A DNA stretch of 48,967 nucleotides from Patescibacteria group bacterium (GCA_018895235.1 JAHIOM010000011.1:1-48967); one strand, 5' to 3'. Shown: positions 23,355 through 31,726, counted from the first letter of the stretch. The notes: generated from the sequence alone by a model not told the origin. Translations and numbers: made by a program.

Positions 23355-23436
23355 GGAGGGTTGCGATAATGGTATTCGGCTGGTCCTGAAAACCAGTGTC
23401 CTTCGGGACTTGCAGGTTCGAGTCCTGCACCCTCCG
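23355..23436 (+). tRNA. tRNA-Ser(UGA) with C33
   Basis: The acceptor is GGAGGGT/ACCCTCC with discriminator G, and the T-arm GCAGG-TTCGAGT-CCTGC is normal. The stem CTGGT/ACCAG encloses the loop CCTGAAA, giving anticodon UGA. Position 33 is C in place of the near-universal U. The D-arm is weak. A variable arm TGTCCTTCGGGACT-like supports serine. It lies inside the cassette at tRNA-Ser(GCU). Confidence 0.85.
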
Positions 23437-23483
23437 CAAATTCTTATTGACACTAGTAGCCCATACTGGTATCATTAACAATA

Positions 23484-23831
23484 ATGAGAACTACACAACG
23501 AAAAGGAGATATTGCGGTTTCTCAAGCAATCGCGCGCTTTACAAAAATGGGTTATGATGTTGCTTTACCATTTACCGAATCTGCTTCGTACGATTTGATA
23601 GTTGATACTAACAAAGGATTGAAGAGAGTGCAGGTACGGTATAGTAGCGTAAAGGAAGTTGCTTTACGAAGAATACATTCTAATTCAAAAGGGTACGTAG
23701 TAAAAAAAACAAAACCCCATGCTTATGATTGGCTTTATGTTTTTAAAAACAACGGCGAGGAATATCTCATTAAAAGATGTCTTTCTAATCGCAATTCGAT
23801 CAGACCTAAATTTATTCATCTTCTTAAATAA
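23484..23831 (+). CDS. PD-(D/E)XK endonuclease, group I intron-associated type
   Basis: The 115-residue protein matches small PD-(D/E)XK nucleases (PDDEXK_5-like), many of which are homing enzymes of introns or free-standing. KGDIAVSQAIARFTKMGYDVALP (about 7-29) opens the fold. YDLIVD (about 37-42) supplies the catalytic Asp, and KRVQVRYS (about 48-55) is the Q-x-K strand. Here the catalytic Lys position is Arg, which could lower or alter activity. The gene lies between tRNA-Ser(UGA) and a duplicated tRNA-Ser(GCU) tail, a setting that fits a tRNA-gene-targeting selfish nuclease. Confidence 0.75.
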   Translation: MRTTQRKGDIAVSQAIARFTKMGYDVALPFTESASYDLIVDTNKGLKRVQVRYSSVKEVALRRIHSNSKGYVVKKTKPHAYDWLYVFKNNGEEYLIKRCLSNRNSIRPKFIHLLK

Positions 23832-23898
23832 TTATTATATGTGGGTTCGAGTCCCACCTCCTCCGCAGTTAGCATTTTTTATCGAGGACCGAGACGCT

Positions 23899-23924
23899 CA
23901 AAAACCGCCCATTGGCGGTTTTTG
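23899..23924. terminator. Bidirectional terminator after tRNA-Ser cassette
   Basis: CAAAAACCGCC-CATT-GGCGGTTTTTG is perfect and U-rich on both sides. It ends the tRNA cassette transcript and the convergent comF gene. Confidence 0.9.
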
Positions 23925-23926
23925 AA

Positions 23927-24655
23927 TTAATCTCTTGCTACAACTATTCCCCAAACTTCTTTTGCGCCGGCACTTTTTAAAATCCTTGCGCATTCTTCCA
24001 TTGTGGCGCCGGTGGTGTAGACATCATCAATTAAGAAGATTTTTTTGTTTTTTATTGCTTTTGCATTTTGACAGGCAAAAACATTTTTTAAGTTCTCCAA
24101 GCGTTTTTCCCGCGGTAACTCCATCTGGGCCGGAGTCGATTTTATTTTCACTAAGATGTTTTTAAGAACCGGCGTTTTTACAATCTTCGAAATCTCTTTT
24201 GCTATTTCTTCTGATTGGTTATAGCCCCTTTGTTTTATTTTCTTTTTATCTAAAGGAATAGGAATTAAAACAGCACCTTTTAATAATTGTTCCGGTTTTT
24301 CACCAAGCAACAATAAATGGTCGATTATTATAGAAGCGAAAGTTCTTGCCAGATCTTTTAGATAATACGGCGGATATTTGAAAAAATGAATTAGTTTTCT
24401 AGTTAATGGTTTTTCTTTGTAAGATAGAGAAGAGTATAATCCCAAAAGTTTTTTTGAGCTGCATTTTTGGCATTTTCCTTTTTGGTTCTGGTTTGGCAAA
24501 CGCACAGCGCCCTTTTCGCAAAGACAATATCTATATTCTGAAATATCTAAAATGGCTTTACAGTCGTCGCAAAGATAAACACCCTCTGCATTACAACCAA
24601 GGCAAAAACGAGGGAATAAAATGTTCAATATAAGCTCTTTAATTTCCTCTTTCAT
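23927..24655 (-). CDS. comF: ComF family phosphoribosyltransferase-like protein
   Basis: ComF proteins are needed for DNA uptake in several bacteria. The 242 residues begin with zinc-finger pairs CLGC...CDDC and CEKG...CQKC (about 17-68). A PRTase type I domain follows with IPIPLDKKKIKQRGYNQSEEIA (about 130-151) and the PRPP loop IFLIDDVYTTGATM (about 202-215). The type IV pilus operon begins 60 nt away on the opposite strand. This neighbourhood fits a competence role, in which the pilus pulls DNA in and ComF assists internalisation. Confidence 0.9.
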   Translation of the reverse strand: MKEEIKELILNILFPRFCLGCNAEGVYLCDDCKAILDISEYRYCLCEKGAVRLPNQNQKGKCQKCSSKKLLGLYSSLSYKEKPLTRKLIHFFKYPPYYLKDLARTFASIIIDHLLLLGEKPEQLLKGAVLIPIPLDKKKIKQRGYNQSEEIAKEISKIVKTPVLKNILVKIKSTPAQMELPREKRLENLKNVFACQNAKAIKNKKIFLIDDVYTTGATMEECARILKSAGAKEVWGIVVARD

Positions 24656-24714
24656 TTATCCACAATATAATAAATTTGCGAATTAAGGTATAATAAGATA
24701 ATTAATTTCCAAGT

Positions 24715-25782
24715 ATGACTTTTAATCCTTTTAGAATGTTTTTCCCCAAAAAAATGCTGGGGATAGATATCGGAACTTCATCTATTAAGATTGTTGAGAT
24801 TTCAAAGTGGGGTGGAGGAAAAACCCTGGAAAATTACGGAGAAATAAAATCCGCCTCCCTTTTAAAAGAACCCTTCAGGACCTATGAAAGGGGGAGTTAT
24901 GTACTCTCAAATTATTTTGCTTCAAGAGCAATCAAAGCCATATTAGAAGAAGCAAAAATTAAAACCAGGGCTGCAATATTTTCAATTCCGGATTTTTCAA
25001 CTTTTTTCGTTTCTTTTGAATTACCGCCAATGGCCGAAAGCGAGATTTCTGATGCCGTGCGTTTTAATGCTCCTCAATATATCCCCCTTTCCATATCAGA
25101 AACCACTTTAGATTGGCGGCTGATAAGCGGAACGCCGGGAAACAATCGCTCTAATTTAAAGGTTTTAGTGGTAGCCGTTGCCAATCAAGTTGTCCAAGAG
25201 TATCAGAGAGTTGCTCAAATGGCCGGTCTTGAATTATATGCTCTAGAAGCTGAAGCGCTGGCAGTTGCAAGGTCTTTGGTAAAAGATAATAAAAAAATAA
25301 TTTGTTTGATTGATATAGGAGTTCAAAGCACAACCGTAAATATTGTTAATAAGGGCATTTTGGAAAAAAGTTTTAGCTTTGATTTTGCGGGGAATCAGCT
25401 TACTTATGCTATATCCTCTGCCCTTGATAAAGGATATAATGAGGCAGAGGAAATAAAATGCAAAAAAGGGCTTCTTTCCAAAGAAAAAAATATCAGCGAT
25501 ATCCTCTATCTTTTAATCGATCCTTTGTTGGTTCAGATTAAAAAGATTATCAGCGAGTTTTCCCAAACAGAGGGAAAAGAAATAGAAGATGTTTATTTAA
25601 CGGGGGGCACCGCTAACCTCCCCGGCTTAAAAGAATATTTCAAAGAGGCGCTTAAAAAGAACATAGAGGTTCCGAATTGTTTTTCTGATTTTCTTTATTC
25701 GCCCATTCTTACCGAAAGCTTGAAAGATATGAGCCCTCGTTATTCCGTGGCCGTGGGGGTTGCTATGGGTGGGCTGGGGTAG
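24715..25782 (+). CDS. pilM: Type IV pilus assembly protein PilM
   Basis: PilM is a cytoplasmic actin-like ATPase that docks on the PilN tail. The 355-residue protein opens with LGIDIGTSSIKIVEI (about 15-29), the phosphate-1 loop of the FtsA/actin fold. LIDIGVQSTTVNIV (about 202-215) and VYLTGGTANLPGL (about 291-303) supply phosphate-2 and adenosine motifs. The gene starts the pilus locus. Two family B leader repeats lie between it and pilN. Confidence 0.92.
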   Translation: MTFNPFRMFFPKKMLGIDIGTSSIKIVEISKWGGGKTLENYGEIKSASLLKEPFRTYERGSYVLSNYFASRAIKAILEEAKIKTRAAIFSIPDFSTFFVSFELPPMAESEISDAVRFNAPQYIPLSISETTLDWRLISGTPGNNRSNLKVLVVAVANQVVQEYQRVAQMAGLELYALEAEALAVARSLVKDNKKIICLIDIGVQSTTVNIVNKGILEKSFSFDFAGNQLTYAISSALDKGYNEAEEIKCKKGLLSKEKNISDILYLLIDPLLVQIKKIISEFSQTEGKEIEDVYLTGGTANLPGLKEYFKEALKKNIEVPNCFSDFLYSPILTESLKDMSPRYSVAVGVAMGGLG

Positions 25783-25834
25783 TTCACATTTTGTGGAGCA
25801 AAAAGATTGTTGTATAATTATAAGTGAGGAAGAA

Positions 25835-25882
25835 ATGAAAGCTTGCTTTCATTTCGACCGAACGATTAAATATTTGGCGTAG
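25835..25882 (+). CDS. Mini-ORF B3 (15 residues), possible leader peptide
   Basis: The sequence is MKACFHFDRTIKYLA, with GAGG 5 nt before the ATG. It is the third member of the HFDR-IKY-A mini-ORF set. The start codon lies within the hairpin stem. Confidence 0.35.
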   Translation: MKACFHFDRTIKYLA

Positions 25883-25908
25883 TCAACATAATTATAAGTG
25901 AGGAAGGA

Positions 25909-25956
25909 ATGAAAGCTTGCTTTCATTTCGACCGAACGATTAAATATGTAGCGTAG
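25909..25956 (+). CDS. Mini-ORF B4 (15 residues), possible leader peptide
   Basis: The sequence is MKACFHFDRTIKYVA, preceded by AGGAAGG. It stops 10 nt before the pilN ATG, which has no Shine-Dalgarno sequence, so coupled translation is possible. Confidence 0.35.
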   Translation: MKACFHFDRTIKYVA

Positions 25957-25966
25957 CGATAATCAT

Positions 25967-26584
25967 ATGGATTTCGGGATAATTTATCAACTTAAAACAA
26001 AAAAATTCTGGTGGCTTGATGTAATATTTTACTTTACAGTCGCGCTTTTGCTGGCGACAATTATTTGTTTCGTTATTTTTAGCATAAAGATTTCTTTCCA
26101 GGAGAAAAAATTGGAAGATCTGCAAAACACTATAACAACCAGTACCGGCACCGCCCAGCAAAAAGAGGAAGAGAAAAAAGTTTTTGAATATCAAAAAAAG
26201 ATTGATGATTTTGCCGCTATTTTAGCTGTTCACAAAGCTCCGACAAATATTCTAAAGTTTTTTGAGGAAACAACGCTTCCCAATGTTTGGTTTAATAATT
26301 TTTCGATGAATGCACAGACAGCCGGCATTAGAATTAACGGAGAAACCGAAGATACGGTTGCGCTTAGTCGCCAGATAGCGGTATTCGAGCAAAATCAGTT
26401 TGTTGAGAACGTTGCCGATTTGAATTTTGAATCGACAGAAACCGGGAAAACAAGATTTAGCTTGAATTTAGCACTCGATCCTAATATATTTTTTCTGACC
26501 ACAATTGAAGAAATACAGCCAGAAGAAATTTTAGAAACAGTTAGTCCATCAAGTAGTTTGTTTTTAAATAATAATATTTTTTAG
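25967..26584 (+). CDS. pilN: PilN-like type IV pilus inner-membrane protein
   Basis: The 205-residue protein has a short cytoplasmic N-terminus, one transmembrane helix (about 20-41) and a coiled-coil segment (about 42-75). The C-terminal domain contains LKFFEETTLPNVWFNNFSMN and GETEDTVALSRQIAVFEQNQFV, a ferredoxin-like layout typical of PilN. PilN bridges cytoplasmic PilM and periplasmic PilO. The order pilM-pilN-pilO supports the call, although sequence identity to named PilN proteins looks low. Confidence 0.8.
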   Translation: MDFGIIYQLKTKKFWWLDVIFYFTVALLLATIICFVIFSIKISFQEKKLEDLQNTITTSTGTAQQKEEEKKVFEYQKKIDDFAAILAVHKAPTNILKFFEETTLPNVWFNNFSMNAQTAGIRINGETEDTVALSRQIAVFEQNQFVENVADLNFESTETGKTRFSLNLALDPNIFFLTTIEEIQPEEILETVSPSSSLFLNNNIF

Positions 26585-27130
26585 ATGGAACTAGATAAAC
26601 CAATTGCTATAGCCGTTATACTTTTCATAATCCTGGTTTTAGGATTTTATTTGGTAATTCCAAAATACAGAACATTCCAGGATTTATTGATAAATCTTGG
26701 GAAAAAAGAAGCAGAACTTCAGGGGAAAGCCGCTTATTTTGTTGAAGTAACAAAAACCTATAAAGAGTTAATGCAATATCAGGAAAATTTGAAAAAAATT
26801 GAAACTGCGCTGCCGGATAATCTTGCTATGGCCCCTTTGATTAATTTTATATACCAAAAAGGCGCTGAGAACGGCGTGATTATCAAAAATATATCTATTC
26901 TAAAAAATGCATCTGTTGGTGCAAACACTAAAATAAAAGAAACCAATGTTTCTCTTAATCTTTTCGGGTCGTACAATGCCTTCAAATCATTTCTTACTTC
27001 TATAGAAAAATCTGCTCGTTTGATGGAAGGCGGAAATATTTCTTTCAGCGTTACGCCGCCTTCACTGACAAGTCCTTTAATACAAGAAACTTATCCCATA
27101 AAATTAGACATTAAAGCTTATTCTTATTAA
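26585..27130 (+). CDS. pilO: PilO-like type IV pilus inner-membrane protein
   Basis: The 181 residues include one transmembrane helix (about 7-25), a coiled coil (about 30-75) and an alpha/beta domain ending VTPPSLTSPLIQETYPIKLDIKAYSY. The typical PilO features NLAMAPLINFIYQKGAENGVIIKNIS and LFGSYNAFKSFLTSIEKSARLM are present. It forms heterodimers with PilN. The start codon directly follows the pilN stop. Confidence 0.85.
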   Translation: MELDKPIAIAVILFIILVLGFYLVIPKYRTFQDLLINLGKKEAELQGKAAYFVEVTKTYKELMQYQENLKKIETALPDNLAMAPLINFIYQKGAENGVIIKNISILKNASVGANTKIKETNVSLNLFGSYNAFKSFLTSIEKSARLMEGGNISFSVTPPSLTSPLIQETYPIKLDIKAYSY

Positions 27131-27132
27131 CT

Positions 27133-27561
27133 ATGGCAATAGTCTTTATTTCTCCTAAAGAAAAACAGAAGGTTTTTATTCTAGGCATAGCTGGGCTTTT
27201 TGTCTTGTTTGTAATTGTGATTAGTTTAATAGTTTTTTTAGCCAAGCCGAAAGAAATACCAGCAGAACTAGTTTTCAAAGCGCCCAAAATAAGGATTAAT
27301 TTTGATGTTTTAATATCAAATGAAATCAGAAATCTGGAATTTTTTCCCGAAATGGAAAAAGAATTTAATTATACGGCCCGGACAGAAAGCGGCCAAGAAA
27401 AATCCGGCAATATCTCGGCCCCCAGCTCGGAAAAGGCCATAGAAATTTTAACAGCCCTTAATTTATCTAATATTACCCTAGAAGAAATAAAAATTGGGAG
27501 AACCAATCCCTTTTCTCCTTATTATGAGATTAAGCCGTCTTCTTCAAAAACCAAGAAATAA
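27133..27561 (+). CDS. PilP-like membrane protein of pilus operon
   Basis: The 142-residue protein has one transmembrane helix (about 14-35) and an extracytoplasmic tail. It ends with IKIGRTNPFSPYYEIKPS, resembling the R-x-[ND]-PF motif near the start of PilP's processed region. The remainder is not recognisable. Its position 2 nt after pilO, where pilP usually sits, supports a role in aligning the PilN/O complex. A lipoprotein cysteine is not visible. Confidence 0.6.
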   Translation: MAIVFISPKEKQKVFILGIAGLFVLFVIVISLIVFLAKPKEIPAELVFKAPKIRINFDVLISNEIRNLEFFPEMEKEFNYTARTESGQEKSGNISAPSSEKAIEILTALNLSNITLEEIKIGRTNPFSPYYEIKPSSSKTKK

Positions 27562-27591
27562 CAGAAATAATTATGTAAATTTTTTACAATA

Positions 27592-29319
27592 ATGAATAAT
27601 CTAGTCCAAAAATTAATTGATCGAGGAATCTTAAATGAGAAAAAACAGAAAGAGATAGAATATGATATTAAAAAAACAGGTAAGAGTCCCGAAGAGATAA
27701 TTATTGAAAAAGGAATTATTCCGGAAGATGTTATGTTTAGAGCCAAAAGCGAAATCTTAAAGATACCGTTGAAAAAAGTTTCTCCCGAAGATATACCCTT
27801 AGAAACATTGGAATTAATCCCGGAGGAACCGACGGCAAATTACAAAATGATTCCCTTGGCAAGGAAGGGTAATATTATGGAGATAGGGATGGTTTATCCG
27901 GAAAATATTCCGGCCCAAGACGCCTTAAGATTTTTGAGCAGGCAGGGTAAATTCAAATACGAGGTTTTCCTGATTACCTTAGAAGATTTTAACAAACTTC
28001 TCAAACAGCACAAAAATTTAAAAAGTGAAGCAAATAAAGTATTAACGGAACTTGAAAAAACCAAAAAGGGAATTACCGAGCGCCCGAAAGAAAAAGTTGG
28101 AACGATAGAAACGATTAGCGAAGAAGCTCCCATTATTAAGATGGTTTTTGCAATTCTGCGGCACGCCTTGGAGGCAAGTGCCTCAGATGTTCATATTGAG
28201 CCGGGTAGAGATAAATTAAAGATACGCTTCCGCGTTGACGGTGTGCTGTACCCGACTCTTTTCTTGCCCTTAAGTGTTTATCCATCTATTACCGCCAGAA
28301 TAAAAATTCTTGCTAATCTTAAAATAGACGAAAATAGAATTCCTCAAGATGGCAGGTTTTCAACCAAAATAGACGATAAAGACCTTGATTTTAGAGTTGC
28401 AACTTATCCCACTCTAAATGGCGAAAAAGTGGCAATTAGAATTCTTGATCCTACCGAAGGGCTTAAGTCCTATGATGCGCTTGGTTTAAGGGGAAAGAAT
28501 CTTGAGAAAATAAAAGAAGCGATAAAAAAACCATACGGTATGATTCTGGCCACGGGTCCAACCGGTTCGGGAAAAACAACCACCCTTTATGCTCTGATGA
28601 GGCTTTTGAATAACGAGAGTGTTAATATTGTAACCATTGAAGACCCTATTGAATATTCCATCGCCGGAGTCAACCAATCCCAAATCAATCCTGAAATCGG
28701 TTATACTTTTGCCCAGGGACTAAGGCAGATTCTTAGGCAAGACCCGAATATTATTATGGTTGGTGAGGTGCGTGATGAAGAGACGGCAAACCTTGTTACC
28801 CACGCTGCTTTAACCGGTCATGTTGTTCTTTCAACCTTACATACCAACTCTGCTGTTGGGGTAATCCCAAGATTAATTGATATGGGCGTAAGGTCGTTTC
28901 TAATCCCATATACCTTAAGGGCGGCAATTTCCCAAAGGTTGGTTAGAATGCTTTGCCCATACTGCAAAAAGAAGGTTGTGCCGTCTGATAAAATCAAAGA
29001 ATATATTTTAAGTCGTATAAAAACAATGCCGCCTGCAGTCAAAAAAGAAGTTAAAATTGGAGAAACAATTTATATCTTTCAACCCAAAGGATGCGAAAAG
29101 TGTAATTTTAAGGGTTATACGGGCAGGATCGGTCTTTTTGAGGTTTTGCCGATGAGCGACGAATTATCTGAACTAATTCTGAAGAGCCCAACAGAGGGAG
29201 CTATTCTCAAATTAGCTCAAAAACAAGGTATGCTTACTATGGAGCAGGAAGGAATTTTTAAGATTTTAGCCGGAGAAACAACCTTTGAAGAGGTTGCAAG
29301 GGTAACTGAGGAAAAATAA
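27592..29319 (+). CDS. pilB: Type IV pilus extension ATPase PilB
   Basis: PilB is the hexameric cytoplasmic motor that drives pilus extension. The 575 residues include an N-terminal GspE-N domain (about 1-150). The core has Walker A ATGPTGSGKTTTLYAL, the Asp box IVTIEDPIEY, Walker B IIMVGEVRDEETA and the His box TGHVVLSTLHTNSA. A tetracysteine zinc motif CPYC...CEKC in the C-terminal part separates PilB/GspE from PilT. All motifs are intact. No Shine-Dalgarno sequence is visible before the ATG. Confidence 0.95.
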   Translation: MNNLVQKLIDRGILNEKKQKEIEYDIKKTGKSPEEIIIEKGIIPEDVMFRAKSEILKIPLKKVSPEDIPLETLELIPEEPTANYKMIPLARKGNIMEIGMVYPENIPAQDALRFLSRQGKFKYEVFLITLEDFNKLLKQHKNLKSEANKVLTELEKTKKGITERPKEKVGTIETISEEAPIIKMVFAILRHALEASASDVHIEPGRDKLKIRFRVDGVLYPTLFLPLSVYPSITARIKILANLKIDENRIPQDGRFSTKIDDKDLDFRVATYPTLNGEKVAIRILDPTEGLKSYDALGLRGKNLEKIKEAIKKPYGMILATGPTGSGKTTTLYALMRLLNNESVNIVTIEDPIEYSIAGVNQSQINPEIGYTFAQGLRQILRQDPNIIMVGEVRDEETANLVTHAALTGHVVLSTLHTNSAVGVIPRLIDMGVRSFLIPYTLRAAISQRLVRMLCPYCKKKVVPSDKIKEYILSRIKTMPPAVKKEVKIGETIYIFQPKGCEKCNFKGYTGRIGLFEVLPMSDELSELILKSPTEGAILKLAQKQGMLTMEQEGIFKILAGETTFEEVARVTEEK

Positions 29320-29323
29320 TAAC

Positions 29324-29436
29324 GCGATACCAATATACGAATGGCATACTAATGATACGAATATTGTGTCAATAAAACTAAAACGCTAATTCGTATTCAT
29401 TAGTATAATTAGTATGAATTAGTATATTAGTATCGC
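29324..29436. repeat. Inverted-repeat element between pilB and pilT
   Basis: The ends GCGATACCAATATACGAAT and its inverted relative ATTCGTAT...AGTATATTAGTATCGC form an imperfect 113-bp palindrome-like unit. It has recurrent TACTAAT words. It fills almost the whole pilB-pilT gap, like a MITE. Confidence 0.7.
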
Positions 29437-29442
29437 ATTTAT

Positions 29443-30507
29443 ATGGACTATTTAAATCAAATAAAAAAACTTTTAGCAATTGTTCTTGAAGAGGAAGCGT
29501 CTGATTTGCATATTTCAGTTGGGCATCGGCCGACATTAAGAATTACAGGTCAGTTGATACCTTTGGCAAAAGAGAAAAAAATTGAGTCGGTAGATGCAGA
29601 GGGGATAGCCAATGCTTTAATGAACGATCTGCAACAAAAAAAGTTTCTTGAGGAAAAAGAAATAGACTTTTCCCATGACTTTGAAGGCAGAGCAAGATTT
29701 AGAATAAATGTTTTTTTTCAAACAGGAGATATAAGTTTGGCTTTGCGTTTAATCCCCGTCAAAATTAAAACAATCGAAGAATTAAATATTCCGCCGATTT
29801 TACACGAATTTACAAATAGGTCGCAAGGGTTGGTTTTAATAACCGGCGCATCAAGTCAAGGCAAAACAACCACTTTGGCCGCCCTTATAGACGAGATAAA
29901 CCATACAAGGCCGGTTCACATAATTACCATTGAAGACCCGATTGAATATGTTTATGAAGATGACCGTGCGATTATAGACCAGCGGGAAATTTATCAGGAT
30001 ACCCTCAGTTTTACGAGGGCCCTTCGGGCTACTTTCCGCCAGAATCCAGATGTTATTATGGTGGGAGAAATGAGGGATTTGGAAACAATCTCAACCACTA
30101 TTACTGCTGCAGAGACGGGACATTTGGTTTTTGCCACTTTGCATACTAACTCAGCTTCTCAAACAATCCATCGTATTGTTGATGTTTTTCCAGCCGAACA
30201 GCAGAACCAGATAAGGCATCAATTATCCGGTTCGCTTTTGGGCATAGTAAGCCAAAGATTAATTCCCAGAATAAAGGGCGGTTTTATTCCCTGTTGCGAA
30301 ATAATGATTGGTAATGCAGCTGTCGGGAATCTTATCAGAGAAAACAAGGTTCATGAAATACCAGCTGTTATTGATACTTCGTCAAAAGAGGGAATGATTT
30401 CTTTTGACAGGTATTTAGCAAATCTTGTCAGAAAAAAAGAAATTTCTCTTAAAAACGCCATTGATTATTCTTTAAATCCTACTGAGGTCAAAAATCTTCT
30501 AAGATAG
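29443..30507 (+). CDS. pilT: Pilus retraction ATPase PilT
   Basis: PilT depolymerises pili and powers twitching and DNA uptake. The 354 residues show EEASDLHISVGHRPTLRI at the N-terminus, Asp box IITIEDPIEYVY, Walker B VIMVGEMRDLETI and His box GHLVFATLHTNSA. Walker A is ITGASSQGKTTT, not the usual GPTGSGKST, though it still meets GxxxxGKT. The AIRNLIRE-like region appears as AVGNLIRENKVHEI. It lacks zinc cysteines, which separates it from PilB. Confidence 0.93.
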   Translation: MDYLNQIKKLLAIVLEEEASDLHISVGHRPTLRITGQLIPLAKEKKIESVDAEGIANALMNDLQQKKFLEEKEIDFSHDFEGRARFRINVFFQTGDISLALRLIPVKIKTIEELNIPPILHEFTNRSQGLVLITGASSQGKTTTLAALIDEINHTRPVHIITIEDPIEYVYEDDRAIIDQREIYQDTLSFTRALRATFRQNPDVIMVGEMRDLETISTTITAAETGHLVFATLHTNSASQTIHRIVDVFPAEQQNQIRHQLSGSLLGIVSQRLIPRIKGGFIPCCEIMIGNAAVGNLIRENKVHEIPAVIDTSSKEGMISFDRYLANLVRKKEISLKNAIDYSLNPTEVKNLLR

Positions 30508-30517
30508 TATTTTATCA

Positions 30518-31726
30518 ATGAAGTTTGTCTACCAAGCAAGAAGTAAAGAGGGGAAAATTGAAAAAGGAACAGTTGAGGCCTCTTCTAAAGAAGCGGCAGC
30601 CGCTGCTTTGCAAAAGTACGATGTTTTTGTCACATCTCTAAAAGAGATAAAAGAACCTTTTTCTTTTTTACAGGGAAGGTTTTTTAAAAAAAAGGCCTCT
30701 AAAAAAGATTTAGCTGTTTTTTCCCGTCAGTTGGCAGTTATGATTGAAGCAAGGGTTCCGGTCGTTCAAAGTTTGTTAAGTTTAGCCGCCCAGACCGCAA
30801 AAAGCGATTTTAGAGATGTAATTACCAAGGTCTCCGAGTCGGTTGAAGAGGGTAGCAGTCTTTCAGAGGCGTTTTCTCTTTTTCCTGAAGTTTTTGATGT
30901 TTTCTTTATTAACTTAATTAAATCTGGAGAGGCTTCCGGTAAAATTTCCGAAGCCCTTGATTACCTGAGCTCGCATTTAGAGCGAGAGCACGATATTACG
31001 GCAAAAATAAAAGGAGCGATGATTTATCCTGTCGTTGTTTTATCGGCCCTTTTAGTGGTAGTTGTGATAGTTATGACGGTAGTGATGCCAAAATTAATAG
31101 TAATTATAAAAGATATTGGTGGCCCAATTCCCTTAAGCACCAGATTAGTATTAGGCTTTTATAACTTTTTTACGCATTATGGGTGGATAATATTAATCGC
31201 TTTTGTTTTCTTGGTAGCTTTTTTAATTTATTACTTCAAAAGCGAAAAAGGGAAAAAAGTTTTTGACAGGATGATTATCAAGGTCCCTTTTGTCAGCGAG
31301 TTTTTAAAGAAAACCTACCTTACTCGTTTTGCCGAGAATCTTTCTACTCTAATCACTGCCGGTCTGCCCATTACCCGCGCCTTGAAAATTACAAAAAACA
31401 CAATTAGTAATTTTGTTTATCAGGAAATCGTTGACGAAACCGAAAAAAATGTTTCTGAAGGAGCAAAAATAAGTTCTGTTTTGGTAAAATATCCCGAATA
31501 TATACCTACCTTTGTTATTCAGATGATAAAAGTGGGTGAAGAAACCGGCACACTGAATAAAACTTTGATGGAAATCGTAAATTTTTACCAAAAAGAAATA
31601 ACAAGAATAGTGGATAACTTTATGACCATTATTGAACCGATTCTGATACTTGTTTTAGGATTGGGTGTGGCTTTATTGGCTATTTCGGTTTTATCTCCGA
31701 TGTATGGAATGTTGGGCGCAATGTAA
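30518..31726 (+). CDS. pilC: Type IV pilus platform protein PilC
   Basis: PilC is the inner-membrane platform on which PilB and PilT act. The 402 residues comprise two GspF domains. Domain one includes FSRQLAVMIEARVPVVQSL and domain two FAENLSTLITAGLPITRAL. Between them and at the end are transmembrane helices (about 168-190, 217-240, 372-395). SGEASGKISEALDYLSSHLE and VGEETGTLNKTLMEIVNFY are the paired family signatures. It closes the motor part of the operon. Confidence 0.94.
   Translation: MKFVYQARSKEGKIEKGTVEASSKEAAAAALQKYDVFVTSLKEIKEPFSFLQGRFFKKKASKKDLAVFSRQLAVMIEARVPVVQSLLSLAAQTAKSDFRDVITKVSESVEEGSSLSEAFSLFPEVFDVFFINLIKSGEASGKISEALDYLSSHLEREHDITAKIKGAMIYPVVVLSALLVVVVIVMTVVMPKLIVIIKDIGGPIPLSTRLVLGFYNFFTHYGWIILIAFVFLVAFLIYYFKSEKGKKVFDRMIIKVPFVSEFLKKTYLTRFAENLSTLITAGLPITRALKITKNTISNFVYQEIVDETEKNVSEGAKISSVLVKYPEYIPTFVIQMIKVGEETGTLNKTLMEIVNFYQKEITRIVDNFMTIIEPILILVLGLGVALLAISVLSPMYGMLGAM

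Larger units (their letters stand above)
23124..23866 (+). mobile_element. 716-bp cassette inserted at tRNA-Ser(GCU) 3' end
   Basis: A 27-bp direct repeat (TGTGGGTTCGAGTCCCACCT... through CTCCTCCGC) occurs at 23124-23150 inside the tRNA and again at 23840-23866. Between them lie a hairpin-rich stretch, a second tRNA-Ser (UGA) and a PD-(D/E)XK endonuclease gene whose stop is 8 nt before the right copy. A third, partial tRNA-tail match (CCACCTCCTCCGC, 23325-23337) suggests layered insertions. The layout is that of a tRNA-targeting integrative or homing unit. There is no integrase gene. Confidence 0.7.
25814..25964 (+). repeat. Tandem leader repeat family B, copies 3 and 4
   Basis: Two copies with the same 74-bp period as at 12593 begin at 25814 and 25888. 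The hairpin arms are GAAATGAAAG/CTTTCATTTC here, a paired change from the copies at 12593. TATAAT at the head of each copy could act as a promoter. The tandem pair fills the gap between pilM and pilN. Confidence 0.85.

Noticed and set aside
23161-23481. Minus-strand ORF of 106 residues
   Set aside because: It crosses tRNA-Ser(UGA) and hairpin DNA. The peptide is the antisense of a tRNA.
28486-29042. Minus-strand ORFs in pilB
   Set aside because: They are shadows of a well-conserved ATPase gene.
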